A stretch of DNA of 64,000 nucleotides from Halorubrum laminariae (GTDB lineage Archaea; Halobacteriota; Halobacteria; Halobacteriales; Haloferacaceae): positions 248,001 to 312,000 of the forward strand of contig NZ_JANHDL010000003.1 of assembly GCF_024494655.1 (NCBI RefSeq), written 5' to 3'. The number at the start of each line of letters is the position of its first letter. Position 1 is the first letter of the stretch. The notes below the pieces were generated by a model that saw only the letters and a list, made by a program, of their open reading frames with translations, was not told the DNA's origin and did no database searches. Both the position numbers and the translations under genes were made by a program. This document shows, in pieces, positions 49,348 to 57,457 of this stretch.

Positions 49348-50240
49348 TGTGTGACCCTCCGTTTGACCGTCACCGTTCCCGCGCGCTCCGCGGCGTCGCC
49401 CAGCGCGCGCTGGGTGAGCACGTCGACCATCCGGGCCTTGTAGTCCGCGCCGCCGTGCTCGTCCGACTCGGGATTGGACTGCTCTGCAGCCAACTCGCCC
49501 GCTTCGGCGAACAGGTCGGGGCTCGGCCGCTCCCCTTCGAGGTGCTCTTCGGCGTCGGTCGCGCGGGCGTTGGTGATGTCGACGGCGGTCATCCCGATCC
49601 CAGCCGACTCGATCGTGCCGTCGTCGTCGTCGAACGCGAGCCGGACGCCGACGCCGGCCATCGCGTAGTCGCCGGTCTTGCGTTTCAGCTTGTGATATGC
49701 GCTCCCCTCGTTCGGCCCGGGGACGGGAACGCGGACTTCCGTGATCAGTTCGTCCTCACCGAGCGTCGTGTCGTACGGCAACAAGAAGAACTCGTCCGCC
49801 GGAATGGCTCTGTCGCCGTCGGGCTCGCGGGCGATCACCTCGCCCTCGTGGGCGAGGAGGACGCTTCCCCAGTCGCCCTTCGGATCGGCCTGCGCGACGG
49901 AGCCGACGACCGTGCCGCGGTTCCGGATCTGCGGGTCGGCGACGAGCGGCGCGGTGTCGGCGAAGCTGCCGTACCGCTCGTCGATCACGTCGGAGTCCGC
50001 GACATCGGCGTGGCGCGCGAGCGCGCCAATCCGGAGGTGGCCGTCCTCCTCGCGGAGGTAGTCGAGCGAATCGATGCCGTTGATGTCGACGACCACGTCG
50101 GGGTTCGCGAGCCGGAACCGCAACATCGGAACGAGGCTCTGTCCCCCGGCGAGGATCGTCGGGTCGTTGAGGCTCTCAAGCAGGCTGACCGCCTCGTCGA
50201 CCGTCTCCGGTTCGTGATGCTCGAACGGGGCGGACTTCAT
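49344..50240 (-). CDS. coxM: CO dehydrogenase medium (FAD) subunit CoxM
   Basis: A 298-residue protein with FAD motifs '[26 protein letters not shown]' and '[27 protein letters not shown]', followed by the '[20 protein letters not shown]' C-terminal domain. It transfers electrons towards the respiratory chain. The start lies in the stop of coxG (TGATG) and its own stop overlaps coxS (ATGA). Confidence 0.95.
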   Translation of the reverse strand: MKSAPFEHHEPETVDEAVSLLESLNDPTILAGGQSLVPMLRFRLANPDVVVDINGIDSLDYLREEDGHLRIGALARHADVADSDVIDERYGSFADTAPLVADPQIRNRGTVVGSVAQADPKGDWGSVLLAHEGEVIAREPDGDRAIPADEFFLLPYDTTLGEDELITEVRVPVPGPNEGSAYHKLKRKTGDYAMAGVGVRLAFDDDDGTIESAGIGMTAVDITNARATDAEEHLEGERPSPDLFAEAGELAAEQSNPESDEHGGADYKARMVDVLTQRALGDAAERAGTVTVKRRVTQ

Positions 50241-50833
50241 CAGAACATCCCCCTGATTCGGTCCGTGACCCCCGAGTCGGTCTCTTCTACGTCGGTCATC
50301 TGCGACTCGATGGAGGTGAAGAAGTTGTTGACGATCTTGTTCGCGACCGGGTTGATGACGCGCCCGCCGAGCTGGGCGATCCGCCCGGAGATGTCGGCTT
50401 CGGTCCACCACTCGATGCGGGACCCGTCGCCGTCCTCCTGCGGATGGATCCGCATCCCGGAGTTCATGCTGAAACTGCTTCCGCTCGCCGATCCGGAACC
50501 GGTAGCCGTCATCTCGAAGTTCTCCTCGTCGCGGTCTTCGATGGTGACCGTCGTCTCGAATTTGGGTTTCACACTGCCGACGCCGACCTGCATCAGCGCC
50601 GCGTACTTCTGGCCCGTCTTGAACGCCCGCGCCGCGACATCGTCGGCCTCCGCCTCCGGCAGCGTCGGGATGTCATCCTCGGGCTCGTACGAGTCCCACT
50701 CGAAGGAGTCGTCCATGGGCGTGATGTACTGACACCCCTTCAGCGAGTCGCGCACTGCGATCGGGTCCGAGAGGACGACCCACGCCTTCTCGGGCGGAAC
50801 GCCGTCGAGCTCAAACTCGCCGTCGAACTCCAT
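50240..50833 (-). CDS. coxG: CO dehydrogenase accessory protein CoxG (SRPBCC fold)
   Basis: A 197-residue protein with a CoxG/SRPBCC domain, 'MEFDGEFELDGVPPEKAWVV' onwards, 'AFKTGQKYAALMQVGVGSVKPKFETTVTIED', and an amphipathic C-terminus 'RVINPVANKIVNNFFTSIESQM'. CoxG is thought to recruit CO dehydrogenase to the membrane or carry quinone. It is the first gene of the nine-gene cox operon; the TATA element lies about 50 bp upstream. ATG 50833 preferred over 50866. Confidence 0.93.
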   Translation of the reverse strand: MEFDGEFELDGVPPEKAWVVLSDPIAVRDSLKGCQYITPMDDSFEWDSYEPEDDIPTLPEAEADDVAARAFKTGQKYAALMQVGVGSVKPKFETTVTIEDRDEENFEMTATGSGSASGSSFSMNSGMRIHPQEDGDGSRIEWWTEADISGRIAQLGGRVINPVANKIVNNFFTSIESQMTDVEETDSGVTDRIRGMF

Positions 50834-50880
50834 CAGCGACCACCCACGTCTACAGTTGTTCGGCAATCTGTCACCGTCAT

Positions 50881-50890
50881 CTTTTATATC
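50881..50890 (-). promoter_or_regulatory. TATA box of the cox operon
   Basis: On the minus strand GATATAAAAG, about 52 bp upstream of the coxG start, giving a predicted leader of about 25 nt. It is the only strong AT-rich core on this side of the divergent region. Confidence 0.6.
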
Positions 50891-50907
50891 CCCCTCCTAT
50901 GAGCATA

Positions 50908-50936
50908 CTATTACCACGTCCCATGATATGTAATAG
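50908..50936. promoter_or_regulatory. Inverted repeat between the cox and moeA promoters (candidate operator)
   Basis: CTATTAC (50908-50914) and GTAATAG (50930-50936) are perfectly complementary with a 15-bp spacer. The site lies just upstream of the cox TATA box and just upstream of the moeA TATA-like tattaaa (50942-50948), so one regulator could control both divergent units. Confidence 0.5.
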
Positions 50937-50941
50937 CACCC

Positions 50942-50948
50942 TATTAAA
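50942..50948 (+). promoter_or_regulatory. TATA-like element of the moeA-mocA unit
   Basis: The tattaaa segment is about 70 bp upstream of the moeA ATG, implying a leader of about 40 nt. A weak Shine-Dalgarno-like ggtgg precedes the start codon. Confidence 0.5.
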
Positions 50949-51014
50949 CCTTATCGACCGTGATAGATCGGATGTGAACGGACAGAGTAGCTGTGACAGA
51001 CCCGGTGGAAGCCG

Positions 51015-52277
51015 ATGAACAGCAGTTCAGGCGATACCGACGAGGGTGACAGCAGAGACGACGGCCACGGTCACGGAGCGATAACACCCGTGGAGACGGC
51101 AGCAGAGCGCGTCTGCGATCTCCGATCCGCGTGGCTCGATCGGTGGGGAACGGAGACCGTGCCGATCGACCGGATCACCGGTCGGACCCTCGCCGAACCG
51201 ATCGACGCCCCCGCCGCGATCCCCGAGCGGAGCCACGCCACGATGGACGGCTACGCGTTCGACGCGAGCGGCGGATACCCGTACGACTTGGTCGATCGGG
51301 AGGTGTTCCCGGAGTCCGACCCGCCGTCGCTGTCGACCGGCGAGGCGGTTCGGATATTCACCGGCGCGCCGCTGCCCCCCGAGGCCAACGCCGTCCTCAA
51401 ACAGGAGGAGGCGACCGTCGAGGACGGCCGACTCGACGGGTCACCGACCGAGCCCGGCACGTACGTCTACGAGCGCGGCAGCAACGTGGCGGCTGGCGAG
51501 CGGCTGTTCGCTGCCGGCGAGCGGCTCGGCGCGAAAGACGCCATCCTACTCGGCGATCTCGGTGTCGACGAGGTGGCCGTCACGGAGCGGCTCTCGGTCG
51601 GCCTGCTGGCGACCGGGACCGAGATCCACGAGGGCCGACACGCCGACCTCGACTCGCCGATGCTCGCTGGGCTCGTCCGCGGGTGGGGCCACGAGGCGAC
51701 GTACGAGGGAACCGTCCCGGACGAGTACGAGCGCGTCAGAGATCGGATCGCCGGACTCGCCGCCGACCACGACGTGGTGATGACGACCGGCGGCACGAGT
51801 GTCGGCGACAAAGACTACGTGGTGCGCGCGCTCCGCGAGCTGGGGACCGTGCTGTTTCACCGCGTCGCGCTGCGGCCCGGAAAGCCGATCGCCGTCGCGA
51901 CGCTCGACGAGCGGGACGCCGTCGTCTTCGCCGTTCCGGGAAAACCCGTCGGCGCGCACGCGGTGACCTCGCTGGTCGCGCGATCCTTCTTCACCGGGAG
52001 CACTGCGCTCCCGACCGTCGACGCGACGATGACGAGCGACGTGGGAATCGCGGTGCCGGAGTTCACGTACGCCGTCCCGGTGACGCTCGCGGACGGCGAG
52101 GCGGTGCCGCTCGGTCACGTCGCCTCGCCGCTCGCCGTGTACGACGAGACGTTCGACCCCAGCGTGCTCTCGTCGAGCACGCGGGCGACGCGCGCCGACG
52201 GGTTCGTCCTCACCGAGTCGGCGCTCGCGGCCGGCGACGAGGTCGCCGTCGTCCCCTACCCGGTCGTCGAACGATGA
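51015..52277 (+). CDS. moeA: Molybdopterin molybdenumtransferase MoeA family
   Basis: A 420-residue protein. About 25 acidic/His-rich residues precede the MoeA fold: 'GRTLAEPIDAPAAIPERSHATMDGYAFDA', 'FTGAPLPPEANAVLKQEEA', 'VGLLATGTEI', 'VMTTGGTSVGDKDYVVRALREL' and 'RPGKPIAVA...VFAVPGKPVGAHAVTSL'. It inserts molybdenum into molybdopterin. Diverges from the cox operon; its stop overlaps the mocA start (ATGA), so the pair supplies the CO dehydrogenase cofactor. Confidence 0.93.
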   Translation: MNSSSGDTDEGDSRDDGHGHGAITPVETAAERVCDLRSAWLDRWGTETVPIDRITGRTLAEPIDAPAAIPERSHATMDGYAFDASGGYPYDLVDREVFPESDPPSLSTGEAVRIFTGAPLPPEANAVLKQEEATVEDGRLDGSPTEPGTYVYERGSNVAAGERLFAAGERLGAKDAILLGDLGVDEVAVTERLSVGLLATGTEIHEGRHADLDSPMLAGLVRGWGHEATYEGTVPDEYERVRDRIAGLAADHDVVMTTGGTSVGDKDYVVRALRELGTVLFHRVALRPGKPIAVATLDERDAVVFAVPGKPVGAHAVTSLVARSFFTGSTALPTVDATMTSDVGIAVPEFTYAVPVTLADGEAVPLGHVASPLAVYDETFDPSVLSSSTRATRADGFVLTESALAAGDEVAVVPYPVVER

Positions 52278-52942
52278 AGGACGACGGGCTTCCGATCGTC
52301 TCGCCGCCGTTCGAGGGCGACGACGACAGCGAGACCGGTGTTGACAGCGACCCCGGCGTCGCTGGCGTGTTGCTCGCGGCGGGGACGAGCAGCCGGTTCG
52401 GCGACGAGAACAAGCTCCTCGCGACCATCGGCGGCGAACCGGTCGTGCGGCGCGCGGCGCGGACGCTCGTCGACGCTGGACTGGATCCGGTGATCGTCGT
52501 CGTCGGACACGAGGCCGACCACGTTCGCGACGCCGTAAGCGACCTTCCCGTCACGATCGCGGTCAACGATGCCTACGAAGCGGGTCAGTCGACGTCGGTC
52601 CGCGCGGGGATCGGCGCGCTCTCCGACACCGGAGACCGCGACATCGACGCCGCGGTCGTCGCGCTCGGTGACATGCCGTTCGTCGACCCGCAGACCGTCG
52701 AGACGCTCGTCGCGGCGTACGAGGCCGACGCCGGCGACGCTCTCGCGGCCGCCTTCGAGGGCGAGCGTGGGAATCCGGTACTGTTCGACCGCCGGTTCTT
52801 CGGCCGTCTCGTCGCCGTCGACGGCGACCGCGGAGGACGAGCGATCCTGTTGGAAAGCGGCGCGAGCGCGCTCGTCGCCGTCGACGACCCGGGGGTCCGC
52901 CGGGATGTCGATCGCCCCGGTGATCTCGGTGGAAAACGCTGA
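52274..52942 (+). CDS. mocA: Molybdenum cofactor cytidylyltransferase (MocA-like)
   Basis: A 222-residue NTP-transferase, with about 28 acidic residues before 'VAGVLLAAGTSSRFGDENKLLATIGGEPVVRRAARTLVDAGLDPVIVVVGHEADHV' (GTSSRFG-x2-K nucleotide loop), 'QSTSVRAGIGAL', 'AVVALGDMPFVDPQTVETLV' and 'GNPVLFDRRFFGRL'. MocA adds CMP to Mo-molybdopterin, making the dinucleotide cofactor required by CO dehydrogenase and its relatives. Overlaps moeA by 4 bp. Confidence 0.92.
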   Translation: MKDDGLPIVSPPFEGDDDSETGVDSDPGVAGVLLAAGTSSRFGDENKLLATIGGEPVVRRAARTLVDAGLDPVIVVVGHEADHVRDAVSDLPVTIAVNDAYEAGQSTSVRAGIGALSDTGDRDIDAAVVALGDMPFVDPQTVETLVAAYEADAGDALAAAFEGERGNPVLFDRRFFGRLVAVDGDRGGRAILLESGASALVAVDDPGVRRDVDRPGDLGGKR

Positions 52943-52980
52943 CCGGACGGTGAGCGAACTCTCGCCGGCCCACACGCGAC

Positions 52981-53136
52981 TCACTCCTCGGACGGTGCCT
53001 TTCGGACCACGATATCCCCGTCTTCGACGTGCCACTCGACGCGGTCGCCGGCACCCACGTCGAGGAAGTTCCGAACCGGCTTCGGGACCGTCGTCAGGTT
53101 CTTTTCGGAGACCTTGGTGTCGGTGAGGTTACCCAT
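52981..53136 (-). CDS. AbrB/SpoVT-type DNA-binding protein
   Basis: A 51-residue protein, 'MGNLTDTKVSEKNLTTVPKP' followed by 'VRNFLDVGAGDRVEWHVEDGDIVVRKAPSEE', a single swapped-hairpin AbrB domain. Such proteins act as transition-state regulators or antitoxins; no toxin gene is adjacent. ATG 53136 fits family N-termini; ATG 53166 would add ten residues. Its closeness to the cox/mo-cofactor locus may be coincidental. Confidence 0.8.
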   Translation of the reverse strand: MGNLTDTKVSEKNLTTVPKPVRNFLDVGAGDRVEWHVEDGDIVVRKAPSEE

Positions 53137-53230
53137 CGACTCGCGGTTCGTGCGTAGTAGGGACATAGCTTTCGCTACGGGCACGCGTAGCGACGGCGGG
53201 GGACGAACCACGTCGAGAGACGCAGGTACC

Positions 53231-53518
53231 TCAGACGGAGGAGTTCCAGCGGTGCGCGCCGCCGTCCGAGGCGTTTCCGAAATCCAGATCGAACCGGTCC
53301 GATTCGAGCAACACCGGTCCCGGAACGTACGCGTCGTCGTCGACCGCGGAGAGAAGGTTGCGCTCACACATCGTTTCGAGCACGTCTCCGACGGTACGTT
53401 CGCGTCCCTCGATCAGGTTCGCCTCCTCGACGACGCCCGCGACCGTCACCCGGCCTTCGAGCATCGCTAGCCGGATGGCCGACACCCACGCGGGCTCCCG
53501 TCGCATCTCCCGACACAT
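53231..53518 (-). CDS. Small winged-helix-like protein, function unknown
   Basis: A 95-residue protein. 'WVSAIRLAMLEGRVTVAGVVEEANLIEGRERTVGDVLETMCERNLLSAVDDDAYVPGPVLL' reads like a winged helix-turn-helix with a wing before 'YVPGPVL'. The ATG at 53518 is supported by a TATA box about 30 bp upstream. It lies 94 bp upstream of the AbrB gene on the same strand. It is possibly a transcription regulator; no named family is recognised. Confidence 0.7.
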   Translation of the reverse strand: MCREMRREPAWVSAIRLAMLEGRVTVAGVVEEANLIEGRERTVGDVLETMCERNLLSAVDDDAYVPGPVLLESDRFDLDFGNASDGGAHRWNSSV

Positions 53519-53542
53519 GACAGTCTCACGCACACTCCCATC

Positions 53543-53553
53543 GGATATATACC
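53543..53553 (-). promoter_or_regulatory. TATA box of the small winged-helix gene
   Basis: Minus-strand GGTATATATCC centred about 30 bp before the ATG at 53518; leaderless arrangement. This decides the start, since the upstream ATG at 53560 lies on the far side of the TATA box. Confidence 0.65.
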
Positions 53554-53594
53554 TTCCCAAGGCACCTTCTGACTGAGGGGGAAGCGTCGTCGCT

Positions 53595-53663
53595 CGGGTC
53601 AGTCGTCGCTCGCCGCTCGGGTCAGTCGTCGCTCGCCGCTCGGGTCAGTCGTCGCTCGCCGCT
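53595..53663. repeat. 23-bp tandem repeat covering the helicase stop codon
   Basis: Three perfect copies of cgggtcagtcgtcgctcgccgct. The copy at 53641-53663 encodes the last helicase residues and its stop (53645-53647); the other two lie beyond the stop. Confidence 0.9.
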
Positions 53664-56017
53664 CGTTCGAACCGGTCGAGTGCGAACTCGATCATGTCCG
53701 GGCTCACGGGCCGGTACTCCTCGCGCTCGTGTTCGGGGAGATACGCCCGGACGCTGTTCCACGACTCGCGGGCGTATCGCGCGTCGAGGAGGACCCGGAC
53801 GCCGCGCTCGTCCGGGCCGCGTATCACCCGTCCCACGGCCTGTCGAGCCTTCCGGACCGCCGGGACCGTCAGCGCCGTCTCGAACCCGGACTCGAAGCGA
53901 CGGTCGTAGGCGGTTATCACCGCTCGCGTCCGCGGCCGCGCCGTGTTGATGATCGGGACGCCGCAGACGACGGCGGCTGAGAGGCGGTCGCCGCGGTAGT
54001 CGACGCCCTCCGTGAGCGTCCCGCGGAGGCTCGTCACGAGCACCTTCCCGTCCCCGGCGAAGAAGTCGTCTTTCAGTGATTCCGTCTCGCGGTCACCGGA
54101 GGACTCGTCGAGGAGGACGGGCTTGTCGAGTCGGTCGTCGAGCGCGCCGGCCATCCACGTCGCCTCCGCGTAGCTCGGGGTCCCCACGAGGACGTTTCCC
54201 TCGCGGGACGCGACCGCGGCCGTCGCGTCGAGGTGCGCGAGCCGCGTGTCGTTCCGTTCGCCCGGCGGGCCGCGGTTCTCGTGGGTGAACTTCGGCGCGT
54301 CGACGGCGAAGCTCGCGCGGTTCGCCTCCGGGAAAGAGAGCCCGTACGTCCGCTCGATCACCGGTCGCCCCTGCGCTTCGAGATGGTCGAGGCCGGTCAC
54401 CTCGCGGAACACGTCCATCGGCTCGAGCGTCGCGCTCATGAGGACGCCGCCGCCGAACTCGGCGAGGCGGTCGCCGATCGGCTCGCTCGGCAGGCAGTTG
54501 TACAGCGCGAGGCTCGCGTTGTACGCGCGCCGCCACGAGTCGGGCGGCGCGGTCTCGTCCCACGTTCGTTCGAGGTCGATCGCGCGGAAGAAGTCCTCGT
54601 GGCCCTCGCGGTACCAGGCGTTGAGCGTGCGACCGACACCCGGGGCGGCCCGCTGTTTGTCCTCGTCTTCGATCGAGTCGAGGACGCGCTTGACCACCGC
54701 GCCCACCTGCTTCGCGCGCGCCCAGACGCGGTCGTCGTATCCTTCGCGCTTCGCCCACGTCGTGATCGCGTCTTCGCCCGGGGTCTCCGGGTCGCGAAGC
54801 GGGATTTCGTCGTCGTCGAGGTCGCGCATCGACGCGCGCCAGTCCGGGCGGTCGCGGTCGAGCCGATCGGTCACGCGGCGGTCGAGTTCGCCGCGGAGGT
54901 CGGCGTAGAAGTCGCGAACCGACTCGATCTCCTCGACGGTCACGTCAGCGTCGTCGAGTTCGCCGCGGACCAAGGCGGCGTCCTCGGACTCTGCGCCCGC
55001 GGTTTCGAATTCGAGCGGCTGGACGACGCGAGTGAGTTCGTTCTCGGCGTCGCGGAGGCTGGCGTCCGCGACCGCGTCGCTGACGAGGTCTCGGACCCGC
55101 GGTTCGAGCATGTGCGCCTCGTCGCAGACGACGAACGTCGAGTCGTCGAGCAGCGCGCCGGTGAACGTCCCGGTCGTCACGGGGTCGAACGCGTGGTAGT
55201 AGTTGCCGATGACGACCTCAACCTCGGGAACGAGCGCACCCATGATCGAGTGGGGACACGAGCCGTGGCCCGCGGCGAGGCGGACAAGTTCGTCGGCGTC
55301 GACGTGGCCGATATCGGTCACGTCGAACGGCACCGCCTCGGCCGGGTCGCCGTCCTCGGGGAGATCGTCGAGGAAGCCGGCGTAGAACGGACAGAACTCG
55401 GTTCCCTCGAACTCCTCGGTGTCGGGGCGGTACGGTGTTGGCTCGCCATCGACGCTGAGGTAGTCGGCGGCGGGCTCGTCCGAGCCGCCCGCCGCTCCCG
55501 CACCGCCCGCGTTGCCCGAGTCTAGCAGCCCGACCTGCTGGCTCCGCGCCTCGCTCACGAGGTTCGAGGTCGTCGTCGCGCCGCCGTCGCCGACGAGGTT
55601 GCGAGTGCGTTCTCGGAGGCCCTCGCAGCGCTCGTAGACGGTATCTCGGTCTATCCCGGCGCGGTTCTGTCGCGCGTACGGACAGACGTCCGCCTTCCCG
55701 ACGAGCGTGAGTCCGGATATCGGGTCGTAGCCCTCGGGAAGGTTCTCGTTCACCGCCTCCAGATCCGTCTCGAACTGCCGGAGTTGCTGTTTGACGCTGG
55801 TGAGGACGAACACGCGCTCGAAGTCGGATTCGGGGTCGCGCACGCGGTCGAGACCGGCCGTGAGCGCGAGCATCGTCTTGCCGGTCCCGCACGCGCCCTC
55901 CAACGCGAGGAAGCCGCCGTCTGCGGCGGCGTCAATGGCGGCGTCGATGCCGTCGGCCTGCTCCGGGTAGGGCTCGGGGTGGCCGAAGATGTCGGCCCAC
56001 GGCGGCGAGTCGGTCAC
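53645..56017 (-). CDS. ATP-dependent DNA helicase, XPD/DinG (Rad3) family with FeS cluster
   Basis: A 790-residue superfamily 2 helicase: Walker A 'GACGTGKT' (41-48), FeS-domain cysteines Cys112, Cys131, Cys209 and Cys254, DEAH box 'VVCDEAHML' (299-302), and helicase C motifs 'GVLMSATLEPM', 'VLVGTPSYAEATWMAGALDDRL', 'VTSLRGTLTEGVDYRGDRLSAAVVCGVPI' and 'RKARQAVGRVIRGPDERGVRVLLDARY'. Probable 5'-3' helicase in repair or replication. It contains a Gly/Ala insert in the FeS region. The GTG start overlaps the stop of a small Cys-rich ORF. Confidence 0.93.
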   Translation of the reverse strand: MTDSPPWADIFGHPEPYPEQADGIDAAIDAAADGGFLALEGACGTGKTMLALTAGLDRVRDPESDFERVFVLTSVKQQLRQFETDLEAVNENLPEGYDPISGLTLVGKADVCPYARQNRAGIDRDTVYERCEGLRERTRNLVGDGGATTTSNLVSEARSQQVGLLDSGNAGGAGAAGGSDEPAADYLSVDGEPTPYRPDTEEFEGTEFCPFYAGFLDDLPEDGDPAEAVPFDVTDIGHVDADELVRLAAGHGSCPHSIMGALVPEVEVVIGNYYHAFDPVTTGTFTGALLDDSTFVVCDEAHMLEPRVRDLVSDAVADASLRDAENELTRVVQPLEFETAGAESEDAALVRGELDDADVTVEEIESVRDFYADLRGELDRRVTDRLDRDRPDWRASMRDLDDDEIPLRDPETPGEDAITTWAKREGYDDRVWARAKQVGAVVKRVLDSIEDEDKQRAAPGVGRTLNAWYREGHEDFFRAIDLERTWDETAPPDSWRRAYNASLALYNCLPSEPIGDRLAEFGGGVLMSATLEPMDVFREVTGLDHLEAQGRPVIERTYGLSFPEANRASFAVDAPKFTHENRGPPGERNDTRLAHLDATAAVASREGNVLVGTPSYAEATWMAGALDDRLDKPVLLDESSGDRETESLKDDFFAGDGKVLVTSLRGTLTEGVDYRGDRLSAAVVCGVPIINTARPRTRAVITAYDRRFESGFETALTVPAVRKARQAVGRVIRGPDERGVRVLLDARYARESWNSVRAYLPEHEREEYRPVSPDMIEFALDRFERAASDD

Positions 56018-56136
56018 AGGGACGGGTTACGCGGCATCGGATTTAACGCTTCACGCTTCAGTTGGTGGTCGCAGATGCTCCCGTCGTTGTCGTGGCATTC
56101 GCAGACGCACCCGTTGCAGCCGCTCGCGGGGCCCAC
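56014..56136 (-). CDS. Possible 40-residue Cys-rich mini-protein upstream of the helicase
   Basis: GTG at 56136 opens VGPASGCNGCVCECHDNDGS then 'ICDHQLKREALNPMPRNPSL'. Six metal-ligand-type residues (Cys7, Cys10, Cys12, Cys14, His15, Cys22, with His24) crowd 18 positions. The stop TGA overlaps the helicase GTG (GTGA), the coupling seen for real gene pairs here. The frame is the same as that of the upstream HAD gene after its TAA, so stop read-through is another option. No family is recognised. Confidence 0.45.
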   Translation of the reverse strand: MGPASGCNGCVCECHDNDGSICDHQLKREALNPMPRNPSL

Positions 56137-56175
56137 AGCGAACCGATCCGTCTCCGGGCCCGTTTCCGGGCCGCG

Positions 56176-56832
56176 TTAGCCGACGATATCGTGGAGGTCC
56201 GAGAGTTCCTCGATCTCCCAAGTCGGCCAGACGTTCAGGTCCCAGTTGCGGCGGTGCGGCCGGCGGATGAACGCCGAGTCGATACCGGCGTTCTCGGCGG
56301 CGCGAACGTCGGACTCGTTGTCGCCGACGAATAGGGCGTTGTCCGCGTCGAGGTCGCCGAGCGCCTGCTCGATGTAGTGCGGGTTCGGCTTGCGCAGTTG
56401 GAGCGAGTGGATCGTCGGCTCGCGGCCGTAAGCGGCACCGAACCGTTCGAATCCCTCGAAGTGGTCGACGAGGAAGTCGACGGTGGCCTGCTGGTTCGAG
56501 GAGACGATACCCATCTCCACGTCGAGATTCTCCAGCTCGTAGAGATCGTCGTACGGGGTCTTCCGGCCCGCGCGCGCCTCGTGCTGTTGCGCCTTCGAGA
56601 CCACGTCGTCGCGGGTCCGCCAGAACGACCCCGGATCGAGGTCGTACGTCTGACAGACGGTTCCCACGCTGCCGGGGGTCGCGCCGATGGTCATCTGCTC
56701 TACGTCGTCCGAATCGGGCTCCTCGACGCCGCACTCGACAAACGCGTCCCGGGTCGCGTCCCGGAGCACGTCGAAGCGCGTGCGGCCTACGAGGACACCG
56801 TCGTTGTCGAACACGACGGTATCGTACGTCAT
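56176..56832 (-). CDS. HAD superfamily hydrolase
   Basis: A 218-residue protein: motif I 'VVFDNDGVLVGRTRFDVLRDA' (DxD nucleophile), a cap domain, motif II 'GIVSSNQQATVDFLVDHF', motif III Lys in 'LQLRKPNPHYIEQAL' and motif IV 'ALFVGDNESDVRAAENAG'. It resembles phosphoglycolate phosphatase or beta-phosphoglucomutase-type HADs; substrate not predictable. It lies upstream of the small Cys-rich ORF and helicase on the same strand. Confidence 0.92.
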   Translation of the reverse strand: MTYDTVVFDNDGVLVGRTRFDVLRDATRDAFVECGVEEPDSDDVEQMTIGATPGSVGTVCQTYDLDPGSFWRTRDDVVSKAQQHEARAGRKTPYDDLYELENLDVEMGIVSSNQQATVDFLVDHFEGFERFGAAYGREPTIHSLQLRKPNPHYIEQALGDLDADNALFVGDNESDVRAAENAGIDSAFIRRPHRRNWDLNVWPTWEIEELSDLHDIVG

Positions 56833-56958
56833 AACTCCGATAGATTGCGGACAGGGATAAGCGTTTCAGTGGGGTTCTCGCAGACGAGAACGCACGGACG
56901 CGAACGATACCGGAGCGGCGTCGGACGATTTTTGTCTCGTCGCGGCCGCCTAACAGCC

Positions 56959-57408
56959 ATGCGTGTCAGTGTCATCGGCGGGAGTTTGATCGGGGCGGAG
57001 ACTGCGGCGGTCGCCGAGGAACTCGGTGAGGAACTGGCCGACCGCGGACACGTCGTCGTCTGCGGCGGGCTCGGCGGCGTTATGGAGGCGGTCTGTCGGG
57101 GCGCTCGCGGGGTCGGCGGCGAAACGATCGGGATCCTCCCGACCGACCGGCGCGAGGACGCGAATCCGCACGTCACCACGCCGATCGCGACGGGGATGGG
57201 CCACGCGCGCAACGCGCTCGTCGTGATGAACGGCGACGCGGTGATCGCCGTCGACGGCGGCCCGGGAACGCTCTCGGAGATCGGGCTCGCGATCGCCCAC
57301 GGACGACCAGTTGCGGGGCTCGACACGCACGCGGTCGAGGGCGTGACCGCCATCGAATCGCCGGACGCGGCGGTCGATCACGTGGAGCGAGCAGTGGAGT
57401 CGGACTGA
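56959..57408 (+). CDS. TIGR00725-type SLOG/LOG-fold protein
   Basis: A 149-residue protein: 'MRVSVIGGSLIGAETAAVAE' onwards, 'ELADRGHVVVCGGLGGVMEAVCRGARGVGGETIGILP', 'RNALVVMNGDAVIAVDGGPGTLSEIGLAIAHGRPVAGLD'. The PGGxGTxxE-like element appears as GGPGTLSE, typical of the SLOG fold that binds nucleotides. Related proteins cleave nucleotide N-glycosidic bonds or sense nucleotides; the role here is unknown. Confidence 0.88.
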   Translation: MRVSVIGGSLIGAETAAVAEELGEELADRGHVVVCGGLGGVMEAVCRGARGVGGETIGILPTDRREDANPHVTTPIATGMGHARNALVVMNGDAVIAVDGGPGTLSEIGLAIAHGRPVAGLDTHAVEGVTAIESPDAAVDHVERAVESD

Positions 57409-57457
57409 CTAGATTTCGGTGCTTCCCTCCAGAAGTGTTTCGCGGCGTCGCCCGCAG

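Noticed and set aside
46091..50833. Annotating the molybdenum hydroxylase as xanthine dehydrogenase or form II CO dehydrogenase
   Set aside because: The active-site loop is AYRCSFR with the copper-ligand Cys, and coxD/coxE/coxG accessory genes are present.
52981..53518. Toxin-antitoxin pair formed by the AbrB-type gene and its neighbour
   Set aside because: The neighbour at 53231 looks like a winged helix with no toxin fold such as PIN or MazF, and a 94-bp gap separates the genes.
54233..55525. 430-codon plus-strand open frame within the helicase gene
   Set aside because: Antisense mirror of the FeS helicase; no domain recognised.
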